Origin: Tuctoria greenei
Taxonomy: Eukaryota > Streptophyta > Magnoliopsida > Poales > Poaceae
Length of the DNA: 64,000 nt
NCBI GenBank assembly: GCA_036927565.1
Contig: JAYESD010000010.1
Location: forward strand, 115,970,866 to 116,034,865
Direction: 5' to 3'
The notes under the pieces were generated by a model that was not told the DNA's origin, did no database searches, and worked only from the letters and a program-made list of their open reading frames with translations. A program made the translations under genes and the position numbers. Shown here in pieces: positions 44,270 to 54,955 of this stretch (within the stretch, counting starts at the first letter, position 1; each line of letters opens with the position of its first letter).

Positions 44270-45125
44270 CTATGCGGTCGGGACATCTAAACTATGGAGC
44301 ATTGTAGATGTCGGGCTTCCTGACGGCATTGCATACACGCCGAGCTTGGCACCCATGCCACAGTGAACACCATCAATCTCCTCTTTGAGGGATATAAGTT
44401 TATCCTTCAGTTCTTCCCTCTCAATGCGCCCTTCAACCACTAAGTCCGATAGCTTCTTGTTCTCCGAATGGAGGGAAGCTAACTCCTTAGAAAGTTGTTC
44501 CACTTTAGGGGCACGAGGAGATTTCCTATCGCTGTCCTCAAATTGGCCAGACAGCCCTATGATGGCAGGTGGCGAGAGGTGACGCCTAATCTTGGAGGGT
44601 GACGAGCCTGTTCATTCCTCCATCGCCACATTATCAATTTGGTTGAAAAAGCCTTTTGCATAACCTCCTTTAGGCTTGCACATACGTGGATAATGAGGCA
44701 GTCTCCAACACACTCAGGCAAGGTACGAGTTGGTGCCTTGTAGTGGTGGCTCACTACGTCACCATCCTTGGTCTTCAGAGTGTACATGAACTCCTCGCCA
44801 GGCTGCAGCTTTGGAGAGACTCGTCTTTTTCAGGAAAAAGACGGGTCTTCACTAACTTAGGGCCAGCCGTAGTCAGACGATGTGCAGGTGTCGTCGACTT
44901 CACGTGCGTCCTCCGATGGGAGAGCGACCGTGCAGCACCCCAAGGCGTGGTGCTACGCCCACGCGGAGTCATCGTCAGTGGCGGGATCATGGCGAGAGGT
45001 ACGACATCCAACACCATGACGGACTCCAAAGCGAGGGTGGACTTGTTATTGTCCGGGGCAATGTCTCCACTCAGTTGAAAGGTTGAGCTAGAGGAGGCAT
45101 GAGGCACAATTTTCTTGTTGGCCAT
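44270..45125 (-). pseudogene. Element G extra ORF downstream of pol
   Basis: Minus-strand frames start MANKKIVPHASSSSTF at 45125 and continue after frame changes near 44790 (FMYTLKTKDGDVVSHHYKA) and 44560. They end in a coiled-coil-like segment, EQLSKELASLHSENKKLS to LKDKLISLKEEIDG (44503-44270). Position and sense match the extra or env-like ORF of Athila-type elements. No membrane segment is evident, so I do not call it env. A TATA-like box and a 16-bp palindrome lie upstream at 45193-45203 and 45309-45324. Confidence 0.6.
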
Positions 45126-45192
45126 GACTTGGATGGGAGGAACAAGAGATGGGTTTTTCTGGATGGTGCAAGTTTCTCCTCTTTTTTCCCGT

Positions 45193-45203
45193 CAATATAT
45201 AAG
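45193..45203 (-). promoter_or_regulatory. Possible internal promoter of the G extra ORF
   Basis: Minus strand TTATATATTGA lies about 70 bases before the extra-ORF ATG at 45125. About 110 bases further upstream is the perfect palindrome GGGTTCGGCCGAACCC (45309-45324), the same motif at the same distance from TATA as in the G LTR. Confidence 0.45.
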
Positions 45204-45308
45204 CGGGGAAAGTATGATAGCACCGAGAGTCTTGTTGTGATACGTCGGGAGAGTCCGCGCGAAAAAAACGGAAAGCTGACGGCGCAAGGGGGAGGTCTGC
45301 TAACCCTA

Positions 45309-45324
45309 GGGTTCGGCCGAACCC
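45309..45324. promoter_or_regulatory. 16-bp palindrome shared with the LTR promoters
   Basis: GGGTTCGGCCGAACCC. Related sites upstream of TATA: 42347-42360 (G LTR), 30417-30433 (D LTR), near 17932, near 35415, near 4193. Role unknown; a protein-binding site is possible. Confidence 0.5.
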
Positions 45325-45472
45325 TTCCTGGCTCCCTTCGGGCTATGTTTTTGTGGGTTGGATTAATGGCCCCCATGGATGAATAATTGGATGGGCCCAT
45401 TAATTGGACGCAGAGAATTTAGACAGGATTTAAAGAAACAACATGAAAATCATTAAAATTTATCATGTCAAT

Positions 45473-48400
45473 TTATTTTTCTGCCTCCTCAAGGGATTCA
45501 AGAAATAATTTGAGTTGGTGCCCATTCACTTTAAATAACTGATCATCATCACCTTGGAGTGTGACTGCTCTATTGGATGAGTTTTCTACCACAGTGAAGG
45601 GTCCTTCCCATTTACTTCTAAGTTTACCATGTCTAAAAAGTTTAACCCTAGAGTTGAAGAGTAGAATTTTATCTCTAGGTTTGAACTCTTTAGGCATAAT
45701 CCTCTTATCGTGCCATCTTTTTGTTCTTTCCTTGTAGATTTTGGCACAATGGTACACCTTATCTCTCCATTCTTCCAACTCAGAAAGTTGCTTTAGTTGG
45801 TGTTTTCCTGCTTCCTTAAGGTCCATGTTCCACCGCTTGATGGCCCAATAGGCTCTATGCTCCAACTCTACAGGAAGATGACAAGTCCTTCCATATACAA
45901 GTTGGAAAGGAGACATGCCGAGGGAGTTTTGTAGGCAGTGCGGTATGCCCACAATGCGTCTGGTAGCTTATGCTTTCATCCCGTTCCCATTTCCAAGACA
46001 GTCTTCTGCAGAATATTCTTAATTTGCTTATTAGATGTTTTTGCTTGATCACTTGTTTGTGGGTGGCATGGAGTAGCAATGTTATGCTAGACACCAAGCT
46101 CCCTCAAAAAGTTTTGGAAGGTCTTATCTATGAAATGAGACCCTCCATCTTTTATGACCATGCAGGGAGTGTCAAAGTGTGGGAAAATGATCTCATGGAC
46201 CATTTTCTTAGCTTGGTTGGAATTGACATTTTTGCATGACAAAGCTTCTACCCATTTTGGCACATAATCTACAGCCACTAGGATGTACTCGCAATAATAG
46301 GACCTAGGTAAAGGTCCCATGAAATCGATACCCCATACATCAAATAGTTCCACTTGGAGATTATATGTTAGGGGCATCACATTGCGAGCTGAGATTCCTC
46401 CATGCTTTTGGCTTTTCTGACATCTGTGAATGAATTCTTTTGTATCTTCATACATAGAAGGCCAATAGAATCCACTTTGCCAGATCATTGCCTGGATACA
46501 GTAAACACTGTAATGGCCACCAAAGGGGTTAGCATGGAATTTCTCAATAATCTTGGTGCCTTTGATTTACGCACCTTCTAAGAAAGCCATCGACACAAAC
46601 TTGATAGAGTTATGGGTCATCTCAAAGGTGCCTACGACTCTCATAGATTAGTTGCTTCCTGTTTTCCCCAGGTGGTACATATCCCATGACCATGAAGTTC
46701 ACGATATCCGCATACCAAGGGTGAGAGTCATTCACCTTGAGAAGCTTATCATCTCGTAGGAAAACATTGATAGGGATGTCCATGGTTTGAGTGACTTCCA
46801 TACGCGAGAGATGATCTGCCACGGAATTCTCTACTCATTTCTTATCCTTGATTTCTATGTAAAAATCTTGGAGTAGAAGAATCCAACAGATTAACCTTGT
46901 CTTAGCATCCTTTTTGGTGAGCAAATACTACAAGGCAGCATGGTTTGTTTAGACAATGACCTTGGCTCCAACCAAATAGGACCTAAACTTATCGATGGCA
47001 AAAACTACAGCCAAGAGCTCTTTCTCAGTTGTGGCATAATTGAGTTGAGCTCCTGTTAGAGTTTTTCTAGCGTAGGATATTGCATGATGTTTTTTATCTT
47101 TGGTTTGGCCTAGCACCGCACCAACAGCAAAATCACTAGCATCACACATGATTTCGAATTGTAGCGTCCAATCAGGAGGTTGAATGATTGGAGTTGAGAT
47201 GAATGCCCTTTTGAGTGTATAAAATGATTTATGGCATTCATCATCGAAATCAAAGGGAGCTTCCTTAGCTAATAGGTTAGTGAGGGGTCTAGCGATGTTT
47301 GAGAAGTCTTTGATGAATCGCCGATAGAACCTTGCATGACCTAGAAAGCTATGAATTCCCTTAACATTGATAGGAGGTGGAAGTTTTTCAATGACCTCAA
47401 TTTTTTCTTTGTCCACCTCTATCCCTCTCTCGGACACTAAGTGTCCATGAACGATGCCTTCACGGACCATGAAACGACACTTTTCCCAATTAAGTATAAG
47501 GTCCTTCTCTTGGCATTTTTGTAAAACATTGTCTAAATTTTCCAGACAATGATCGAAAGTTTTCCATGAAACTTCCATGATTTCCTCAATCATGCATCAT
47601 TGAAAAGAGGCAGGAGCATTACATAGTCCAAAGGACATACACCGATAGGAATAAGTTCCATAGGGACATGTGAATGTGGTCTTACTTTGATTGTCGGGAT
47701 GGATTGGGATGATACCCCGAATACCCATCAAGGAAACAAAAGTGGGAGTTCTTTGCCAACCGCTCTAACATCTCATCGAAAGGGTAGTGGAAAATGATCC
47801 TTCCTTTTAGCCTTGTTATGTTCTCAGTAATCAATGCACATCCTCCAACCAGTGATGGTTTGTTGAGGAATTAATTCATTATTCTCATTTTGAATGACCA
47901 TCATACCTCCCTTCTTAGGCACTACTTGAACTGGGCTGACCCGTTCACTATGAGGAACAGAGTAGATAATCTCGGCATGCAGAAGTTTTAGGACTTCCTT
48001 CTTCACAACTTCCCTCATAGCATTATTCAATTGTCTTTGAGGTTCCCTTGAGGGGACACTCTCGGGGTCAATAGGAATGCAATGCTTGCATAACGCTGGA
48101 CTAATTCCCTTGAGATCCTCTAGTGAATAGCCAAAAATAGCCCTATGCTTTTCTAACATGGCAATGAGATTGAGTGTCTCATCATCTGAAAGCTTGTCAC
48201 TTATGATGACAGGGGCTTCCAAATCACCACTTAGAAAGGAATAACATAGGCCTGGAGGTAGATTTTTTAGCTCAACATGAGGTTTTGGGAAGAGCTCTTC
48301 TTTTGGCAATTCAATTGCCTTCTGAAATTCATCCTCCTCTTGGATAAAATCTTCTTCTCCTTCAACTTCAGGGGGTGCTAAGAATTGAAGAGTTCTAACC

Positions 48401-48815
48401 TCCTCTAGTTCCTCATTTTGGATGGGAGATTATGCGGATGTGTTCTTGGAATGCAGGATAGGAATAGAGAACTTTCTCCCTCCAGCTTGACATTGAGGTT
48501 TCCTTCCAATGAAATTCCCATGATAAATTTCTCAATGGGAATCCCGATCATAATGTTCAAATCTTGGATTTGGAACACATGGAAATCTAGGATTGCCTCA
48601 ATATCTTTGTGTCTTATAGACACCTGTTACAAAACCCTGCACCCTTCAAGGATGTTTCCGAAAGAATCTTGGAAGGATTTGCATGTTGGTGCCAACGGCA
48701 CATCGCGCAGAATGGCGAGAGCACAAGAATCAAAAATGAGATTTGCTCCAAGAGTGGGGTTTTGTAGGACCTTCATTGGTGAGGTCATTCGAAGGATTTT
48801 GGGTAACTGCTCAAC
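45473..48815 (-). pseudogene. Element G pro-pol (Athila-like), broken
   Basis: From 48815: protease-linked segment MKVLQNPTLGANLIF, LDFHVFQIQDLNIMIG (stop near 48630). RT N-terminus 48309-47824 (VSPVQVVPKKGGM, GWRMCIDY). After frame breaks and a stop near 47598, RT/RNase H 47593-46949 (LNWEKCRFMV, CDASDFAVGAVLGQ). Integrase 46488-46087 (GIDFMGPLP, VIKDGGSHF). C-terminus 45952-45473 (NSLGMSPFQLVYGRTCHLP). Two key sites are gone: the MDD-containing RT strand is missing between IMEVS and FDHCLENL (about 47570-47580), and the integrase Glu in the HPQT-QAE motif reads Lys (HPQTSDQAKTSNK, near 46040-46055). Confidence 0.88.
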
Positions 48816-48841
48816 TTCAACAGTCCATTCCCTGCTTCAAA

Positions 48842-50025
48842 CACGGAAACTTCCGTGTCGCACCTCCCCTTAAGAGAGTATTCCTAAGGGTATCGAATCT
48901 AAGGAATGTGTGTGCTAATCTTACGAACTAATCCACCCAAGGACAGAAAGTTATTTTGTAGGCAAGGGAGAGAGAGGAACTCAAAGTATTGATTCTAATT
49001 CAAAGGAATTTGCGGTAGCTGCTTGCTTCAGGCACATGTTTACTCGTAGCAACACTAGGACGACTCCCGCTAAGAGCCTATGGTATAGCCGAATGTGCAG
49101 GATTACAAAGGACAGATAGGGCTCACCACCTACTTCCTACCTCTTCAATCTGTGGGTCTACAAGATATTCACTGGTGATTTCTAACCTAAGCACCACGCT
49201 TACATTCTAAATCACAACTCTAGTTGTTTTGAAAACAAAGTTACAACTAGAGTCTCTAATAAATTAAAGCAATGAACCCACAAGTAACTACTTGTGCAAA
49301 CTACTATGAATTGAGAATCAAACTTGAATTGAATTCACAAAGGGCTTACTTGATTTGAGTACGCCTTTGTTGGGATACAAGTGTAGAAGAGGGACTTGAC
49401 ATGCCCAAGCCTCCTTCTCCTAAACTCTCACCACACTCTCCTTCTACTTGGCAGCCTCTAGGACTACTCTAAACCTTAGGAGTGGTATTCTATATTCAAA
49501 TTTTGGTATGTGCGTGAAGTGAGGTGTGGGGTTCTATTTATAGGGGGGGAGAAGGGTCGGTTCCCGCCACCAAATGTGCGCAAATCAGTCTTCATCATGA
49601 TCAGGGCACCACAGGGAGTCGACACATGGAAGATGACCGAGTTTGGCTCCAGAAAGGGTTCAACTGTACCCCCTAGTCGGCCAAACAGAAAGTTGGACCA
49701 ATTCCAGTGTGCTTCCTCGGGGTGACTCCTGGTCGGTCTCGGGATGGACCCATTTACTGATATGTGTGCTACACCATTTGATGGCCTCGGATACTTCTGT
49801 TTGTGGGACATTTGATCCATGTGATGACACATGGCGTCACATTTGTTGCAATCCAATTTTATGGATTACTTCCTGCATGTCTTGGTATTTTGGGTATAAA
49901 TTCACATGCATACAAATAAACACCAACACTTGTGGATCGGTTAGTTTTTAACCCTACCACTATGTTGTGTTTCTCTTTTGTATACATTATGAGGTGAATT
50001 GACGGTCAACATATGGCACTTCAGG
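48842..50025 (-). mobile_element. Element G 5' LTR, both ends trimmed
   Basis: Collinear with 41537-42708. The inner about 25 bases and the outer about 10 bases are absent compared with the 3' LTR. TATA at 49535-49542. Confidence 0.83.
49535..49542 (-). promoter_or_regulatory. TATA box of G 5' LTR
   Basis: Minus strand TATAAATA followed by GAACCCCACACC. The upstream palindrome has decayed in this LTR (GGTTCAACTGTACC, about 49658-49671). Confidence 0.75.
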
Positions 50026-50428
50026 AGTTATCTTCTGCAAGGAGGTCACTGGAGGAGCTCTGAAGTGCAAGAGCAATCGAGTCCCAATAGATCTGGAACT
50101 TCGTCGGACGGGCTAATGAAGCTCTGGTACCTTTTGGATCCAGCCCGGTTCGACCGGCTGATCCGGAGCCAGAGATGGACAAGGCCCTGGTGGCACTAAC
50201 TCCACCGGTGCAAAGCTGGAAGCTATAGGAGATGTGGTCGTCGACGATATCGAGATTGAAGGGAAATCTTTGGCTCAGAACATCGCAGAGTATGTGTTGT
50301 CGTGCTTCCAAAGCCAAGACTCCTCAATGTCTCTAGTTCCGGTGTTCGAAGGACCCATCACCAAAGAGGAGGGAGCTACCAAGGCTAGCGTCCAAGAAGC
50401 CATCGAGAAGTTGCTTCGTTCTTCGTGA
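50026..50428 (+). pseudogene. PF04195-like gene, C-terminal part after element G
   Basis: Resumes with an ARRSLEEL-type frame and, after a frame change near 50210, reads GDVVVDDIEIEGKSLAQNIAEYVLSCFQ to EAIEKLLRSS and a stop at 50426-50428. Followed by a T-rich 3' flank with a GAATGAATGAAATCC stretch that could serve in polyadenylation. Taken with 39853-41511 because the two lie on either side of G in the same orientation; the exact join cannot be read. Confidence 0.6.
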
Positions 50429-50702
50429 GGAACTCCAATATCTAGGACCTTTTTCTTTGTACCTTCACCTTGTAACTCTCCAATTTTGAATGAATGAAAT
50501 CCTTTTGAATTCCATTTTTGTCTTCAAAACATTGCCCTTTATCTTGTTGGCCCCCTGGTTGATGTGTTCAATGGATTGAGGACATCTACCACAAGGATTT
50601 CGACAATGTCTTGGAAACTTGATAGCTCCAAACTCGTACATAGTGTGATAGCTCTAAGATCCATGTCTTGCTTCCGAAATCTCCATGGACCCTTTGCTGC
50701 GT
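50429..50702. other. J: spacer between antisense gene and tandem repeat
   Basis: Probable 3' untranslated region of the antisense gene, then sequence leading into the 70-bp array. Nothing else is seen. Confidence 0.5.
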
Positions 50703-51488
50703 TGACAGTGGCCCCCCTGGGAGTTGTCAGAGCTTGTTTACTTCTACAACGCCCACTGTCAACACGTAAAACATCGACGGTGGGCCTCCTAGAGGTTGTC
50801 GGAGCTTGATGCTTCGATGGTGCCTATTGTCAACACGTAAAAAATAGACGGCGGGCCCCCTGGAGGTTATCGGAGCTTGATGCTTTGACGGTGCCCACTG
50901 TCAACGCGTAGAACGTCGATGGCCGGCCCCCTGGGGGTTGTCGGAGCTTAATGCTTCGACATCGCTCACTGTTAACGCGTAGAACGTCGATGGCGGGCCC
51001 CCTAGGGGTTAACGAAGCTTGACGCTTCGATGGGGCCCACTATCAACATGTAGAACATCAACAGCGGGCCACCTAGGGGGTTCTTGGAGCTTGATGCTTT
51101 GACCGTGCCCACTTTCAACGCATGAAACATCTACGGCGGGCCCCCTGGGGGTTGTCAAAGCTTGATGCTTCGACGGTGCACACTGTCAACGTGTAGAACG
51201 TCGACGGCGGGCCCCTGGAGGTTGTTGGAGCTTGATGCTTCAACAGCGCCCATTGCCAATGCGTAGAACATCGATGGCTGGCCCCTTGGGGGTTGTCAGA
51301 GCTTGATGATTCAACACCGCCTATTGTCAACGCGTGAAACGTCAACGGTGGACCCACTGGGGGTTGTCGGAGCTTGATGCTTAGACGGTGTGCACTGTCA
51401 ACACATGAAACATCGACGGCAGGCCCCCTGGGGTTGTTGGAGCTTAATGCTCTGGTAGCATCCACCATTGCCCATGTAGTTTGCCGTC
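50703..51488 (-). repeat. 70-bp tandem repeat in element J
   Basis: About 11 units of 69-71 bases: CGTCGACGGCGGGCCCCCTG, GGGGTTGTCGGAGCTTGATG, CTTCGACGGTGCCCACTG, TCAACGCGTAGAA. The first two blocks and the unit length match the array in B. GGGCCCCC cores make each unit GC-rich and partly palindromic. Confidence 0.88.
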
Positions 51489-51619
51489 AACTGTTCATTT
51501 TTCCAACGCATAAGAGACAAGAAAAGCAGTTAAATTCATCTGCTTGCCTATATCTCATTTGTGACTTATTATCCTTCTTTGAATTTTAGATCCTAACAAA
51601 CTCACTATGACAACATAAG
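51489..51619. other. J: spacer left of the solo LTR
   Basis: Unassigned sequence of element J. It ends in ATAAG, the target duplication of the solo LTR. Confidence 0.5.
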
Positions 51620-52487
51620 TGATGAGGACATCAACACCCTCGATACATCCACACCAACTTAGCTACCGGTTTCTGGTCCGATCACTCGCGCTCGTGCACG
51701 TCAACTAAACTATGAGGTGAACTCGTTCTTGGCCTTATGTCCATCTTATCTAGACCGTGGAACTACGTGCTTTCTTGTTTTGCTTAGGAACAATGGAGAG
51801 GAGCCAATGGGAAGGGAATTCGCGCGGACGGGATTTGGACAGCAGAACAGCACCAACTTGTGACGGCCACCACAATTTCATACGGACTCCAATCTGGGCG
51901 TTCAAGTACTTCCTGGAAATATTATCAAGTCTACTTTCAAAAGGATCTGGCCTCATGTCCATATCTATTCGGAGTCGGCCGCAATAGTTATTTTAATACC
52001 AAGACCTTTTTCTGTCCATGGTGCTGCATCACCAAAATTGGGCCCATGGCCCATGTATCGTTTGGAGTCCATTAGGGACTCGTGATTAGGGTTTCTAACG
52101 ACCCTAGGGAGGTAATAAATAGTAGCAGCCGCCCTCATTAGCTGGTGGGTTTTGTTTATTCGTAAGTTAGCTTCTACTGCTTCCTTGTACACGTGCGTGT
52201 CGACTAGATCGCCCGTCTACTTGTATCCAGAACCCCACTTTAGATTGATTCAACAGATAAGTGCTTGTTCTTCTTGTTCTTGCGTGTTCTTCGGTTGCTT
52301 GCAGGAACAAAGGCCCTCGTGGTCAGGTTGATTATGCGCCAGCAAGATCAATACAACTTCAGAGTCGGTGTACCAATCGCTAAGGCGCATCGTCTTGGGG
52401 ACAGTGTAGTCGGATCACCAACGTCTTCTCCTCCACAAATCGAACCCTCCTATTCTCATCGAAAGATCAGGAACCAAGATCCTATCA
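51620..52487 (+). mobile_element. CRM-like solo LTR (868 bp)
   Basis: Complete LTR of the A/E/H family with TGATGAGGACATC and CCTATCA ends and the perfect target duplication ATAAG (51615-51619 and 52488-52492). No internal sequence remains, the normal outcome of recombination between the two LTRs of one insertion. Confidence 0.93.
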
Positions 52488-52492
52488 ATAAG

Positions 52493-53040
52493 TATACTGA
52501 TTAAACTTCCTTAGATCCAAGTGCTTTCCCGACCTGCCTTACTGAGACCCACTAGAATAGGTAGAGTGGCGTACTTAGGGTGCTTGACCAGGCTAAGTCG
52601 ATAGCGCACTCTGGATCTATCATTGGCTTTGTTTTTCAGATGAGTAGGCCATCCAGCAATGCTAAGATCCGAGAGAAGATGACCAATAAAACTTATATAT
52701 CGCATGAATTTGTTGGCCTAAATTTCAAATGGATTGCACAACGTTGCTATTGACCAGAATGTAAAAAATGATGAAAATAATGAGCTAAAGTAAATGCATG
52801 TAGAGTTTGCTTGCACAAATGCATTTCATAATAGGTCCGAGTAACTGAGGAGACAAGGACACACTTAAAGTATAGGACCAAGTTAAGTTTGTTATTCATC
52901 TTGTTCTAACCCAGGGAAGGTAAAGACACACCTAAAGTACAGGACCAAGTTAGGTGCACTTTTGATCTAAGACCCTCCTGACTCTGTTTATAGACTTTAT
53001 AAGATACATCCGATGCAAATACAGACTCACCTCCCTGCAA
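52493..53040 (-). other. Element J region between pol and the repeats
   Basis: Non-coding. It contains three short CTTAGGGT/CTAAAGTA-AGGACCAAG modules (near 52569, 52859 and 52927) like those in element B. No gene is seen. Confidence 0.6.
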
Positions 53041-54955
53041 CTAAGTGTAGAACTTACGGAGGTGCTCGATGTTCCAGGGATTAGGACGTTGTATCCCATC
53101 CCCTGTTGCCAAGCGGACGCATCTGGGACGGGAAAATTTGATGACTCGAAAGGGACCTTCCCAACTGGGGGGAAAGTTTGTTCATCCCTTCTCGAGTAAC
53201 TATTCTTCACAGCACCAGATCGCCTTCCTCCAACTGCCGGTTGTGCATAAAATTTTGGTGATAGCGTCGGAGCGTTTGATGGTAGTGTGCATTTCGGACA
53301 GCTACTTGGTACCTTGCTTCGTCGACGAGGTCCAGGCTTTCACACCGGAGCTGGTCTTGCGTGGCTTCATCGAGGGTCCGGGCCTGGAGAGAACCCATGG
53401 TGATCTCTGGAAGAAGGACTGCTTCAGCTCCGTACACCAAGAAGAATGGTGTCTCTTCTGTAGCCCGGCCCAGTGTAGTCTGACTCGCCCATAATGCCGG
53501 TGGTAGCTCCTCAATCCAGTTGGCGCCATGTTTCTTCAAGCGCTCATAAGTGCGTGTCTTGAGTCCCTTGAGTATTTCTGCATTTGCTCTCTCAGCTTGG
53601 CCATTGCTTGCCAGATGAGCTACGGATGCGTAGCTGGCTTAAATGTCGAGTTCTTTGCAGTACTCTTGAAAAGCTGCACTTGTGAATTGGGTTCTGTTGT
53701 CAGTGATGACTTTGTTCGGAACTCCAAATCTGCAGACAATGGACTTCAAGAATTTGATGGCTGATTGCTTGTTGATAGTAACAACTGGAGTTGCTTCCGG
53801 CCACATAGTGAACTTGTTGATGGCGACATATAAAAATCGATAACCTCCGACGGCTTTGCAGAAAGGTCCCAAAATGTCCATCCCCACACAGCGAATGGCC
53901 ATATGGGAGGAATCATATGCAGTGACCGCGTCGCTGTGTGAATTTGCTTCGCGCAGAACCGACATGCTTCACACTTCTTGACTAGCTCGACTGCATCTTG
54001 GAGTGCTGTAGGCCAATAAAAACCATGCCGAAAGGCCTTACCAACTAGCGTGCTGGATGACGCATGGTTCCCACACTCGCCTTCGTGGATCTCTGTGAGG
54101 GGCTCGCAGCCTTCTTCCCGGTAAATGTACCACATTAGAATGTCATTGGCGCCACGTCGATAGAGATCCCCTTCTATCAATGTGTATCTTTTATCCAATC
54201 TAACAATTCACTCAGCGGATACACCATCTTCAGGAAGGATATTGTCTTTCAGGTAGTTCCGGACCTCCGAGATCCATGCATCGGGGCTAACTTGAGCTTC
54301 CGGATCTTGTGTACTTGGTTGCTCGGAGCTTCTTGTAGCGCCTATGATCCTTGGTGGGCGCCATGGTAACAAGGCCACTGGGACCGCCAGCTTCGCGGTG
54401 CTGGTCTCGCCCCATCACTCAGTTCGGCAGGCTAAGTGACAGGTACTGGTAATCTCCTGACAAAAACTCTGTCGGGAGCTTGAGCCCCTGTTGAAGCCTT
54501 CATTGAGAGGTCGTCAGCTTCAACGTTGTTGAGACACTGGACATGGCAGAGGTCCAAGATATGGAAGTCTTTCTGCAACTTTTGGACTTCAAGCAGATAT
54601 ACAGCAAGCTGAGGGTTATTGCAACTACATTCACCTTTGACTTGCTTGATGATGAGTTGTGAGTCACCGTTCACCAGGAGCTCCCGGGCGCCATAAGATA
54701 GCGCCACCTTGAGTTCGAAGATGAGAACTTCATATTCAGCCATGTCGTTGGTTTCCTTGAAGTTGAGGCATACCTTGTACTTGATCTTCTCTCCGGTCGG
54801 AGTGAGGAGAAAGATTCCAACTCCGGTCCCCTACTTCTGCACGGAGCCATCGAAGAGAGAGTCCAGCGAGGCTCAGTGAAGACCGGGACCTTAGGTTACG
54901 ACTTCTACTTGTCGAGGCCCTCTGGAGTTGATGAGGAAGGTGTCCACTCTGCCAC
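53041..54955 (-). pseudogene. Element J RNase H and integrase remnant (Tat-like)
   Basis: Read right to left. From 54955: VAEWTPSS, VPVFTEPRWTL, EKIKYKVCLNFKETNDMAEYEVLIFELKVAL and LLVNGDSQLIIKQVKGE (to 54432), the extra RNase H domain typical of the Tat lineage. Then the integrase: GDLYRRGANDILMWY with zinc-site residues, CVGMDILGPF, YRFLYVAINKFTMWPEA, FGVPNKVITDNRTQF, and WIEELPPALWASQTTLGRATEETPFFLVYGAEAVL (53510 on). It ends near 53040 in a frame reading NPWNIEHLRKFYT. Multiple stops and frameshifts. The upstream pol is cut off by element L. Confidence 0.85.

Larger units (their letters stand above)
41512..50025 (-). mobile_element. Element G: Athila-like element with pol and an extra ORF
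   Basis: 3' LTR 41512-42718 and 5' LTR about 48842-50025 enclose pol (48815-45473) and an extra ORF (45125-44270), all on the minus strand. Primer site and gag are missing: the 5' LTR joins directly to the protease-linked region at about 48840, and the outer 5' LTR end lacks about ten bases. It splits the PF04195-like gene. The LTRs start TGTTGACGGTCC and share promoter blocks with the C/D/F family, so G is a related but separate family. Confidence 0.85.

Noticed and set aside
44270..45125. Calling the G extra ORF an envelope gene
   Set aside because: No signal peptide or membrane segment is visible; only a coiled coil and its position support any relation.
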